From positions 1 through 18,593 of the forward strand of contig JAQIBO010000474.1 of NCBI GenBank assembly GCA_027859055.1: 18,593 bases of DNA. The letters are read 5' to 3'. Shown here piece by piece: positions 7,468-15,138 of this stretch. Position numbers and translations under genes: made by a program. Origin of the DNA: Spirochaeta sp. Its GTDB lineage: Bacteria; Spirochaetota; Spirochaetia; DSM-27196; Alkalispirochaetaceae. Positions within the stretch are counted from its first letter, which is position 1; each line of letters starts with the position of its first letter. The notes beneath the pieces are model-generated. The model worked only from the letters and a program-made list of their open reading frames with translations, had not been told where the DNA came from and did not search any database.

Positions 7468-8559
7468 ATGAACGACACACTACTTGAAATCAACGATCTG
7501 CACGTGAGCTTCCATACGGTGCGCGGTGTCATACGCGCTGTCCGTGGAATCAATATCGATATCCGCCAGGGCGAGACGGTCGCCCTTGTCGGTGAGTCGG
7601 GATGCGGCAAAAGTGTGACCGCCCACGCGATTACCGGCCTCCTACCCACCCCGCCGGCGCGGATTGAACGGGGCCAGATTCACTTTGACGGGCGCGACCT
7701 GTTGCAGATTCCTGCCAAAGAGCACCGGGCGCTGCGCGGCGTGCGCATCAGCATGATCTTTCAGGAGCCGATGACGAGTCTCAATCCGGTGTTCAAAATT
7801 GGAGAACAGATCGCCGACGTCTTTCGCGTTCACCACAAACTGGATGCCCGGGCGGCATGGAACAAGGCGGTTGAGCTTCTGAATCTGGTCAAGATCCCGG
7901 AAGCGGAAAAACGGGCCCACGAATATGCCCACCAACTGAGCGGCGGGATGCGGCAACGGGCGATGATCGCGATGGCGATGGCGAGTCCTGAGCCGGGACT
8001 GATCATCGCCGACGAGCCAACAACCGCCCTGGATGTCACGATTCAGGCGCAGATTCTTCATCTGCTGTCGCAGTTGCAAAAGAAGATCGGCGTTTCAATT
8101 CTGTTGATAACCCACGACATGGGCGTTGTCGCGCAGCTTGCCGACCGCGCCACGGTGATGTACGCCGGGCGGGCGGTGGAACAGGGTAGCGTGGAGCAGA
8201 TCTTTACCGCGCCACGCCATCCGTATACGAAGGGGCTCCTCAACAGCCTGCCGGGAAACCAGAAATACCGCGATGCCCGCCGGCTTGAGGCGATTCCCGG
8301 GACGGTACCGGACCTGCGGACCCTTGGAGATGGGTGTCCGTTTCTCAACCGCTGTCCGCACCCCGGCGATCGCTGCGCTCAGGAGTTTCCCGATGCGTTT
8401 TCCGATGGCGGCGATCACCTTGCCTGGTGCTGGTATCCCGAGGGCGGTATCGCGGCCGGACACGGCGCAGCCGGCCGCAAAGCAGGAGACAAACAGACGG
8501 GCGGCGGGCCTACCGGCACCGCTGCAACTACGGCAGAGGAGCACACCGACGATGTCTGA
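7468..8559 (+). CDS. dppD: ABC transporter ATP-binding protein, DppD/OppD family
   Basis: This is one of two ATPases that power import. The ATG at 7468 is preferred because GAGGT lies seven bases before it; GTG at 7459 is the alternative. Seen in order: Walker A GESGCGKS (residues 42-49), the Q-loop FQEPMTSLNP, the signature LSGGMRQR (from about residue 157), Walker B IIADEPTTALD and the switch His in LLITHDMG. The C-terminal OppD/OppF extension carries four cysteines (CPFLNRC...DRC...WCW). Equivalent cysteines bind a [4Fe-4S] cluster in the mycobacterial peptide importer, so a cluster is possible here. The last 35 or so residues are a low-complexity Gly/Ala/Thr tail not typical of the family. 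The gene starts 10 bases after the permease stop and overlaps the next gene by 8 bases. Confidence 0.93.
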   Translation: MNDTLLEINDLHVSFHTVRGVIRAVRGINIDIRQGETVALVGESGCGKSVTAHAITGLLPTPPARIERGQIHFDGRDLLQIPAKEHRALRGVRISMIFQEPMTSLNPVFKIGEQIADVFRVHHKLDARAAWNKAVELLNLVKIPEAEKRAHEYAHQLSGGMRQRAMIAMAMASPEPGLIIADEPTTALDVTIQAQILHLLSQLQKKIGVSILLITHDMGVVAQLADRATVMYAGRAVEQGSVEQIFTAPRHPYTKGLLNSLPGNQKYRDARRLEAIPGTVPDLRTLGDGCPFLNRCPHPGDRCAQEFPDAFSDGGDHLAWCWYPEGGIAAGHGAAGRKAGDKQTGGGPTGTAATTAEEHTDDV

Positions 8560-9511
8560 AATTCTCACGGTGGATAACGTTAAGACCTACTTTGGTACCG
8601 GCACGTCAGTTGTCAAAGCGGTTGACGGCGTCAGTTTTACCGTCCAGACCGGCGAAATTCTCGGCGTCGTGGGCGAATCGGGCTGTGGCAAATCCACGTT
8701 GGGGCGCACGCTGTTGCGGCTGGAGGAGAAGGTCTCCGGCGATATCCGCTTTAACGATATCGACCCGTTTGCGATGGACACGCAGGAGATAAAGGAGTTT
8801 CGGCGTCGCACGGCGATGGTGTTTCAGGACCCCTCATCCAGCTTGAATCCGCGTAAACGCGTTGATCGGCTCCTCAGCCAGGCGCTGCGGGTTCACGGGG
8901 TGGGTACCCGGGCCGACTGGGATCAGAAAGTCGAGGCGATCCTCAACGAAACGGGGATTAATCCCCAGTACCGTAATCGCTACCCTCACCAGTTTTCCGG
9001 CGGCCAGAAACAGCGCATCGGTGTTGCCCGGGCTCTGATGCTGGACCCGGAGCTGATCGTCCTTGATGAGGCGGTGAGCGCGCTGGACGTGAGCATCCAG
9101 GCACAAATTATCAACCTGCTTCTCGATCTGAAAGAAGAACGTGATCTGACCTACGTGTTTATCAGCCACGATCTTTCCGTGGTTGAGTTTATCAGCGACC
9201 GGATCATCGTCATGTATCTCGGACGCATCGTCGAGTCCGCACCGAAACGGACGATTATGGACCGACCGTTGCATCCCTATACCCAGGCGCTGATCGGGGC
9301 GTTTCCCAGCACTGCGATGGAAGATCGGGGCAAAAGCGTGAAGGCGATTGAAGGCGATGTACCCTCACCGATGAACCCGCCGCCGGGGTGTCACTTTGCG
9401 CCGCGCTGTCCCTTTGCGACTGACAAGTGTCATGCTCACTACCCCCCGACAACACAAACCGAAGAGGGGCACACCGTAGCGTGCTGGCTGCATACGCCGG
9501 AAGGCACCTGA
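8552..9511 (+). CDS. dppF: ABC transporter ATP-binding protein, DppF/OppF family
   Basis: This is the second ATPase of the importer, expected to form a heterodimer with the product of the preceding gene. The ATG at 8552 overlaps the upstream stop, with AGAGGAG about 11 bases ahead; longer in-frame extensions lie inside the upstream gene. The 319 residues show Walker A GESGCGKS (41-48), the Q-loop VFQDPSSSLNP, the signature FSGGQKQR, Walker B LIVLDEAVSALD and the switch His FISHDLS. The Walker B carries DEA rather than the common DEP, a known variant in this branch. The C-terminal oligopeptide-transporter extension has the four-cysteine pattern (CHFAPRC...DKC...ACW). Confidence 0.94.
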   Translation: MSEILTVDNVKTYFGTGTSVVKAVDGVSFTVQTGEILGVVGESGCGKSTLGRTLLRLEEKVSGDIRFNDIDPFAMDTQEIKEFRRRTAMVFQDPSSSLNPRKRVDRLLSQALRVHGVGTRADWDQKVEAILNETGINPQYRNRYPHQFSGGQKQRIGVARALMLDPELIVLDEAVSALDVSIQAQIINLLLDLKEERDLTYVFISHDLSVVEFISDRIIVMYLGRIVESAPKRTIMDRPLHPYTQALIGAFPSTAMEDRGKSVKAIEGDVPSPMNPPPGCHFAPRCPFATDKCHAHYPPTTQTEEGHTVACWLHTPEGT

Positions 9512-9563
9512 TCGGCCCGGACCTGCCATGCCCGGCGGGGCTCGGCCCGACCGCGCAAAAACG

Positions 9564-10457
9564 ATGACGGCGCTATTTCTTGCAATCCTCTCCAGCGCGT
9601 CTCTGGCGTTGATCTTCCGCACCACCGAAGCACGCGGGTACAACCGCTTTGTCATTACGGCAGTCAATTACCTCGCCGCGGTCGCGACGGCGGGAGTGCT
9701 CTTTGTACTCGATCTTCTGGCCAGGCAAACGGTGCCGGTACCGCCCGAACCGATGACCGGCGCGTTTGGTCCGGCCCTTGTGATCGCGGTTCCTGGAGGC
9801 GTCCTTTTCTTTCTCAGTTTTATCCTGTACCAGCGCGCCGTCGCGGAGTACGGGCCCGGCCCCGCGGGGATGTACGGCAAACTCGGTATTCTCGTGCCGA
9901 TGGTGCTGTCGATGGTCGTCTGGAACGAGTTGCCAACGACGATTCAATGGGTGGGACTTGCGGTGGCGCTGTGCGCAATCGTCATATCTCAGACAGGGCG
10001 CGGCAGGCGATTCGGTTCGCCTGGCGGTGCGCATCCCGTTGCCGTCCCACGGCCGCTGCTGATCGTCCTGTTGCTCTCGATGGGATTTGCGGAGTTTTCC
10101 AACAAACTGTTTGAGCGTTTCGGCGATGACCGTGTGCGATCACTCTTTCTTGCCCTCCTGTTCGGGACCGCCCTGATCGCGGCAACGGTCGCGGCGTGGC
10201 GTCGAAACGAACGTCCCACCGCGGCGGAGCTCCGCTGGGGCGTCCTCGTTGGGGTACCAAACCTGTTTTCATCGTTTTTTCTGATCGCGTCGTTGAAAAC
10301 CGTACCGGCGGCGGTCGCGTTTCCCGCTTTCAGCGCCGGAAGCATCGGACTGATCGCGGTGGGGGCGCGGGTTATCTATCAGGACCGTTTGACGCTCCGA
10401 CAATGGTCCGCGGTGGGCCTGACGGCGGTGGCGCTCGTTCTCATCAATTTGCGCTGA
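9564..10457 (+). CDS. EamA/DMT family transporter
   Basis: This 297-residue membrane protein has a drug/metabolite transporter layout: about ten hydrophobic helices in two halves, with positively charged short loops. The N-terminal helix (TALFLAILSSASLALIF), VALCAIVIS at the end of the first half, and the closing pattern DRLTLRQWSAVGLTAVALVLINL are typical of EamA proteins. The start is uncertain. ATG at 9564 puts the first helix at the N-terminus; ATG at 9528 adds 12 hydrophilic residues. Neither has a good ribosome binding site. It follows the importer ATPase by 52 bases (16 if the earlier start is used), without a terminator, so it is probably the last gene of that transcript. The substrate is unknown; EamA members export amino acids, nucleosides or other metabolites. 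Confidence 0.85.
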   Translation: MTALFLAILSSASLALIFRTTEARGYNRFVITAVNYLAAVATAGVLFVLDLLARQTVPVPPEPMTGAFGPALVIAVPGGVLFFLSFILYQRAVAEYGPGPAGMYGKLGILVPMVLSMVVWNELPTTIQWVGLAVALCAIVISQTGRGRRFGSPGGAHPVAVPRPLLIVLLLSMGFAEFSNKLFERFGDDRVRSLFLALLFGTALIAATVAAWRRNERPTAAELRWGVLVGVPNLFSSFFLIASLKTVPAAVAFPAFSAGSIGLIAVGARVIYQDRLTLRQWSAVGLTAVALVLINLR

Positions 10458-10525
10458 AAAACCCCGGCGGCGCGGTTGCGCACGGGCTTACGGGCCGGGT
10501 GGCGGCGAGGTGGCACATCTGCCGC

Positions 10526-10837
10526 TCACGGCCCGCCAAAGTGCACCCCCCGCTCCAGCACCTCTTCCTGTTCACGCATCGTGAGGTCACCCATCGCGCG
10601 GAGATCGCACTCTACGGGCAGGTCGGACCGCTCGAGGTCACGCCGGATCGACGCGAGATCGCCCGGGTCGGGAGTGTGCGGTCGGAGAACGACCAGTTCC
10701 AGCCGCCGCGCGCCGCCGTTTGCAGAAAGCTCATCCCCCTCAACCATCGGCCCCCACGCGGCAAGTTCACCCTCCGGATAGTAGCCCCGGACCGTACGCA
10801 GGACGATGCCGAGCCAGCGTTGCGGAAGATGCGCCAC
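10526..10837 (-). CDS. Nucleotidyltransferase-fold protein with degenerate active site
   Basis: This 103-residue protein starts at GTG, only five bases after the stop of the phosphoribosyltransferase gene, so the two are very likely co-transcribed. Its layout follows the small MNT-type nucleotidyltransferases: LPQRWLGIVLRTVRGY, then a strand and turn, a second strand (RRLELVVLRP), and an end with SDLPVECDL and LTMREQEEVLERGV. In active members the turn reads GSR-x2-G and the second strand carries D-L-D-L. Here these are GPMVEG and RLEL, so both the Ser of the GS motif and the two catalytic aspartates are missing. It is probably not a catalyst. It could be a binding or regulatory protein, or a decaying copy. 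The longer plus-strand frame in the same DNA shows no family features. Confidence 0.65.
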   Translation of the reverse strand: MAHLPQRWLGIVLRTVRGYYPEGELAAWGPMVEGDELSANGGARRLELVVLRPHTPDPGDLASIRRDLERSDLPVECDLRAMGDLTMREQEEVLERGVHFGGP

Positions 10838-10842
10838 AGCGG

Positions 10843-12357
10843 TTACCGATCCACTCCGGACTCGGCGGGCGGAGGGGCGGCCCCACCGCCCTCGGTTCCT
10901 CCGTCCCCATCCGCGTCCCCATCCGCGTCCGCGAGGTAGCCCGCCAGGAATCCCTGCTTCAGCTGCCGGAGCCCTTTGGAGACGGACACCTTGTATATGT
11001 GTGGATTGATGATCCGCTTGTAGGTCTCGTCAAGACACTGCAAATTGGCCAGCGTCTGCTCCCGGATCTCGGGAAGCGCCGGGGACGGTATGACGCGTTT
11101 GCCGCCCTGCATATGCCGTTGCAGGAGCGGCTCGAAGGAATGGTAACTGTCGAGGCGAAAACTGCGGTAGTCGCCGGAGGGGTGGTAGAAATTGATGGGA
11201 CCGTTCCCGTCCGGCGGTTGCTCCTCCAGGGCGATCAGGTCCGCAATCGGGTACTTGTTTTTGCCGTAAAAGCGGTACACCTGCTTGATTCCCGGATTGG
11301 TGCTCTTTTCAGGATTGTCACTTACCTTCATCGTCGGCTGGTACGTACCGCCGGGGTCTTCTTTGGCGCACAGTTTGTACACTCCCGTCAGAGAGGGGTC
11401 GCCACCGCCGGTCACCAGTTGCGTCCCGACGCCCCACAGGTCCACCGGACTGTTCGCCGAGACAAGCTGATGCACGATCTGCTCGTCCAGCTCGTTGGAT
11501 ACGGTGATCAGCGCATCCCGGAGCCCCGCCTTGTCCAGACGTCGCCGAACCTGCTTGCTCAGATACTGGATGTCACCGCTGTCAAGGCGAACGCCCAGCC
11601 GTTTGCCCTGTTTTTGCAGTTCCGTGCCCACGGCGATCGCGTTCTCGACGCCGCTTCCGAGGGTATCGTAGGTGTCGATTAACAGAATCGTTTTGTCCGG
11701 ATACAACTCGGCGTAGCGCTCAAACGCCTCCCGCTCCGAGGCGAACGCCATCACCCAGCTGTGAGCCATCGTACCGGTCACCGGTATTCCGAACTGCTTG
11801 CCCGCCAGGGTATTACTCGTTGAGGCTGCTCCGCCGATATAGGCCGCCCGGGCAGCGCTGAGAGCGCCGTCAACTCCCTGAGCACGACGCAGTCCGAATT
11901 CCGCAATCGACCCCTCTTCGCTTGCGAGGTAAATCCGGGCAGTTTTGGTGGCCACCAATGTCTGAAAGTTGATCGTATTGAGCAGCATGCTTTCGATCAG
12001 TTGCGCCTCAAGGATCGAGGTATGCACCCGCATCAGCGGCTCCTGCGGAAAGACGAGGGTTCCCTCCGGGACCGCCCAGATATCACCGCTGAAACGGAAG
12101 TTCGAGAGATATTCTAAAAACGCGTCGTCAAAGAGTTGCAGGCTCTCAAGATACGCGATGTCGTCGGCCTCAAAGCGCAGGTTTTCTATGGTGGACAGCA
12201 GATCATCCAGACCGGCGAAGACGGAAAACCCACCGCCAAACGGTTGGCGACGAAAAAACATGTCAAAAACGGCGCCGTGGTGCAGGCCGTAACGGTGATA
12301 TCCCTGCATCATCGTCAGCTCGTACAGGTCCGTCAAAAGGGCGGCTCGTTGAATCAT
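10843..12357 (-). CDS. pncB: Nicotinate phosphoribosyltransferase
   Basis: It converts nicotinate and PRPP to nicotinate mononucleotide, using ATP, in the Preiss-Handler route of NAD salvage in the cytoplasm. The 504 residues fit the long bacterial form. Clear family blocks are LLTDLYELTMMQGY at the start, FGLRRAQGVDGALSAARAAY, TGTMAHSWVMAF with the His that is phosphorylated in the family, LLIDTYDTLGSG, LGVRLDSGDI, TVSNELDE and WGVGTQLVTGG. The last 30 residues (Ala/Asp/Gly/Pro rich) come from a 12-bp tandem repeat and are not part of the fold. The ATG at 12357 lacks a good ribosome binding site. A possible -10 TATGAT (plus-strand 12364-12369) sits so close that the mRNA could be nearly leaderless. 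It is divergent from the secretion operon. Confidence 0.95.
   Translation of the reverse strand: MIQRAALLTDLYELTMMQGYHRYGLHHGAVFDMFFRRQPFGGGFSVFAGLDDLLSTIENLRFEADDIAYLESLQLFDDAFLEYLSNFRFSGDIWAVPEGTLVFPQEPLMRVHTSILEAQLIESMLLNTINFQTLVATKTARIYLASEEGSIAEFGLRRAQGVDGALSAARAAYIGGAASTSNTLAGKQFGIPVTGTMAHSWVMAFASEREAFERYAELYPDKTILLIDTYDTLGSGVENAIAVGTELQKQGKRLGVRLDSGDIQYLSKQVRRRLDKAGLRDALITVSNELDEQIVHQLVSANSPVDLWGVGTQLVTGGGDPSLTGVYKLCAKEDPGGTYQPTMKVSDNPEKSTNPGIKQVYRFYGKNKYPIADLIALEEQPPDGNGPINFYHPSGDYRSFRLDSYHSFEPLLQRHMQGGKRVIPSPALPEIREQTLANLQCLDETYKRIINPHIYKVSVSKGLRQLKQGFLAGYLADADGDADGDGGTEGGGAAPPPAESGVDR
10903..10930. repeat. 12-bp tandem repeat in the pncB tail
   Basis: The unit GTCCCCATCCGC occurs twice in a row (10903-10914 and 10915-10926), with four more bases of a third copy. 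On the coding strand it gives repeated Asp-Ala-Asp-Gly residues near the C-terminus of the phosphoribosyltransferase. It is a likely slippage site. Confidence 0.8.
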
Positions 12358-12379
12358 GACCGCATCATATCACACTCAC

Positions 12380-12400
12380 GGAAATCTTTGAAAAATTTCC
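12380..12400. promoter_or_regulatory. 21-bp palindrome, operator-like, in divergent intergenic region
   Basis: The left half GGAAATCTTT and right half AAAAATTTCC flank a single central G and pair at nine of ten positions. The site lies in the 97-base gap between divergent pncB and the secretion operon. It covers the -35 area of a possible pncB promoter (TATGAT on the minus strand at 12364-12369). An odd-length, AT-rich dyad of this size is typical of dimeric regulator sites; the lack of a U-run next to a stable stem argues against a terminator. Confidence 0.5.
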
Positions 12401-12454
12401 AACTCCGGGAAGTGCAGCAGCCGGCAACGCAGTGTGTGTTTTCAGGAGGAGATT

Positions 12455-12871
12455 ATGTATTACGTGGTTTTTGCACTCTGCGCCCTGTGCGATGCGCGGT
12501 CGCTGTCGGTTCCCCGGTGGATGCTGCTGGTTCTGTGCCTGGCCGCCTGCTTCGGCGCGGGAGCAGGGGTGAGCCGGGCGCTTTCAGGGCTCCTGCTTGC
12601 GCTACCGGTCTACCGGCTGGTGATCCACAACCGGTGCGGCATCGGTGACTCCGCCGGAGCGTGCGCCCTCGGCGGGCGGTACGGGGTGACGGAGGGGGCT
12701 ATCGCCGTTACCGCCGGCCTGTTCATCCTTCTTGTCGCGGTTCACCTGCAGCGTGCAGAACCGGGCCCGGCGCTCTCTTCGGACAGGTACCCGATGTTTC
12801 CCGCGCTTCTGGCCGGCGATCTTACCGTACTCGCAACCACGCGCCTGCTGACCTCCAGAGGCGGATTCTGA
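12455..12871 (+). CDS. Minimal prepilin peptidase (A24 family, C-terminal domain only)
   Basis: AGGAGG (12444-12449), five bases ahead, fixes the ATG at 12455. The 138-residue membrane protein has the two aspartate motifs of the A24 aspartic proteases. The first is D13 in DARSLSVPRW, comparable to D-x-R-x3-I-P-N. The second is D65 in GIGD-SAGACALGGRYG, comparable to GxGD-VKLLAALG. The closing segment YPMFPALLAG fits the family's last helix (P-F-x-P-F-L-A-x-G). The N-terminal methyltransferase domain and zinc cysteines of classical GspO/PilD are absent, so it resembles the short CpaA/TadV type. Its expected job is to cut leader peptides from the pseudopilins encoded downstream. The stop overlaps the start of the secretin gene (TGATG). 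Sequence outside the motifs is divergent. Confidence 0.8.
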   Translation: MYYVVFALCALCDARSLSVPRWMLLVLCLAACFGAGAGVSRALSGLLLALPVYRLVIHNRCGIGDSAGACALGGRYGVTEGAIAVTAGLFILLVAVHLQRAEPGPALSSDRYPMFPALLAGDLTVLATTRLLTSRGGF

Positions 12872-15138
12872 TGCCTGTCGCCGCGTCCACCCCACGCCCC
12901 GCCCGGCGGGGTCAGCGCGCCGGGCGCGTCCGGCGCCTGGCCACGCCAGTTCTGTGCGCTCTGTTCGCAACGGTCCCGGTTGCCTCGGGTTTTACTGCTG
13001 ATCCGGATACGCCTCGCATTGAAACGTTCAGTGTCCGCGACGAGCCTGTCGGCCAGGTCCTGTTGGCGTTTGCGGAACAGACGGGCATCTCCGTCGTCAT
13101 GGACGCCACGGTAACCGGTAGCGTATCGGTTGTCCTCCACGACGTCGGGCCGCGGCAGGTACTCAACGAGGTAGCCCGGGCGGCGGATCTGTTCGTCCAC
13201 GAACGGAACGGGGTTTACTGGTTGAGCAAGGTCCGCGTCCGTCGCACCTCCCGAGGAGGGTGGCAACTGGACAGCAAAGCCGCCCGCCTCCAAAGCGTGG
13301 TAGCGGCTATCGTCCGGGAAAGCGGGCGCAGCGTTGTCGTACGCGACGGCGCAGACCGACCGGTGACAACCACAGCCCGGGGGCACACGATCGCGGAGAT
13401 CCTCGCCGCCGTGGCCGCCGGACAGAACCTTTCCATTACCGACCACTCCGATACTCTGGTGATACACGAAGCGGAACGTGATGATGCGGCGTTCCACAGC
13501 GGGGAGCCCGCGCCACCGGCGGGCAGCGTTGAGGTTACCGTTTCCGGGGACGGTGAGATAACACTGCACGCCCGGGAGGCGACGACGGAGGAGATCCTCA
13601 CAACCGTTGCAGACCGGTCCGGAACGATACTGCTTGCAACGGGAGCGTTGACGCAGCAATCCGACGCGCTGGAATTATCCGCCGGAAGCTGGAACGAGCT
13701 GTACCGGCGAATCGGTGTCGCCGTGGACGTGGTGATCGAGCGGGATGCCGACCTCCTGTTGGTTGAACCGCGACACCGTACAGACGCGTTCGAGCCGTTT
13801 CGGCGCTACGCGGTGTTTCCGACCGGCACGGTACCGGCATCCGAGGCCGCCGATCTCCTGGGAACGCTTCCGAATCTGAGCGTCGAGTGGGTTGATGCGC
13901 GGTCGTATCGCGTCGTCGTGTCCGGGTTGCCCGGACAGATTGAACGGGGCCGCGCGATGCTTGCCACCCTGACAACTGTTGAACGGGGCGACCGCCTGTT
14001 CTCGTACCGGCCCACCGCGGCGACTGCGGCGGTGGTTGCAGCAGCCCTGGCTGCGCGCTTTCCCGAGATCACCTTTCACAGTGATGCAGCGACAAATACG
14101 GTGTTCGCAACGCTTCCGTCGGCGATGTTCGATACCGTTCATACAGCGGCGACTGATCAGGGGAATCGGAACCGTCGTCTGGTCTACCGCTGCAGGCATG
14201 TCACTCCCGAGGTCGCCCGCGAACGAATCCGCGCGATCTATCCGGAGTTCGTCGGTGTTGATGCGACCGATCGGCATACGCTGGTTCTCCACGGCCCACC
14301 GGCGTTACATGAGGCGTGTCGGACGCTTCTGACCGAAATCGACCGGCCGGTGGCGCAAGTTCGCTATGACCTGTGCATCATACAGTACCAGCACGGCGAC
14401 TCGCGGCAACACGGGGTGCGCGCGTCGGTGGAACAGGATAAAAGCACCACCACGATCTACGCCGCTCCGTTTACCGCGGCAGCGGCGTATGACCGCATTA
14501 CCTCCTTTCAGTTTGATTTTCTCTCCGCGCTGGGATACCGCGCGGCGCTCGGGATCAGCGAGGAGCTGAACAACAACACCGCTCGCATGGTGGTGGATAC
14601 CAGTCTGCGCGCCCGCGACGGTACGCCGGCGCGTCTGGAAAACGCCTCCACGTTCCGTTATCGCGATGTCCTCGGTGACGATGAAAGTGACGGGTACCGG
14701 GCGGTCACCCGGGAGATCGACAGCGGCCTGACGATCGAACTCACCGGAACCGTTCGCGGGAACCGCACCGTATCAGTTGATATTGCGATCACCCTGTCCC
14801 GAAGCGGTACGGACATGAGCGGGAACGGGAATCCCCCGCCGACGTCCCGCAAACGGGTGGAAACCAGCATAACCGCAATAGTCGGTCAACCGGTGGTTAT
14901 CGGCGGCCTTCTCCACCGCGAAGACAGTCTGGCGGAACACCGCTTCCCGCTACTCGGCAGGATTCCGGTCGTACGCCGCCTGGTAAATGGGCGCTCACAA
15001 AACCGGGAAGAGACCGAACTGGTGATGTACCTGTCCGCGTTTCCCGAGGCGACCAGCACCACGCCGGTCCGATACGCCGCACAACTGCAGGAACTGCGAC
15101 GAATCAAGGAGGAGGAAACCCGTGATTTACCGGAGTGA
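12871..15138 (+). CDS. gspD: Secretin (GspD-like) with three N0/STN-like modules
   Basis: This is the outer-membrane ring of a type II secretion or type IV pilus-like system. The ATG at 12871 overlaps the previous stop. The 755 residues begin with an unusually Arg-rich n-region and a hydrophobic segment (LATPVLCALFATVPVASG, to about residue 40), a plausible Sec signal. Next come three similar N0/STN-like units (about 48-118, 130-205, 218-300): FSVRDEPVGQVLLAFAEQTG, then AARLQSVVAAIVRESG, then REATTEEILTTVADRSG. Then come three NolW/KH-type repeats (about 310-365, 375-430, 435-492) and the secretin barrel from about 496. The barrel ends with the hallmark VETSITAIVGQPVVIGGLL and RFPLLGRIPVVRRLV. 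There is no C-terminal pilotin-binding S-domain. Classical GspD has one N0 module, so the triplication is unusual. The gene overlaps the ATPase gene by 17 bases. Confidence 0.9.
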   Translation: MPVAASTPRPARRGQRAGRVRRLATPVLCALFATVPVASGFTADPDTPRIETFSVRDEPVGQVLLAFAEQTGISVVMDATVTGSVSVVLHDVGPRQVLNEVARAADLFVHERNGVYWLSKVRVRRTSRGGWQLDSKAARLQSVVAAIVRESGRSVVVRDGADRPVTTTARGHTIAEILAAVAAGQNLSITDHSDTLVIHEAERDDAAFHSGEPAPPAGSVEVTVSGDGEITLHAREATTEEILTTVADRSGTILLATGALTQQSDALELSAGSWNELYRRIGVAVDVVIERDADLLLVEPRHRTDAFEPFRRYAVFPTGTVPASEAADLLGTLPNLSVEWVDARSYRVVVSGLPGQIERGRAMLATLTTVERGDRLFSYRPTAATAAVVAAALAARFPEITFHSDAATNTVFATLPSAMFDTVHTAATDQGNRNRRLVYRCRHVTPEVARERIRAIYPEFVGVDATDRHTLVLHGPPALHEACRTLLTEIDRPVAQVRYDLCIIQYQHGDSRQHGVRASVEQDKSTTTIYAAPFTAAAAYDRITSFQFDFLSALGYRAALGISEELNNNTARMVVDTSLRARDGTPARLENASTFRYRDVLGDDESDGYRAVTREIDSGLTIELTGTVRGNRTVSVDIAITLSRSGTDMSGNGNPPPTSRKRVETSITAIVGQPVVIGGLLHREDSLAEHRFPLLGRIPVVRRLVNGRSQNREETELVMYLSAFPEATSTTPVRYAAQLQELRRIKEEETRDLPE

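Noticed and set aside
10458..10525. GC-rich gap between the convergent DMT transporter and nucleotidyltransferase genes, checked for a bidirectional terminator
   Set aside because: CCCCGGC and GCCGGGT could pair only over a long loop and no T-run follows on either strand.
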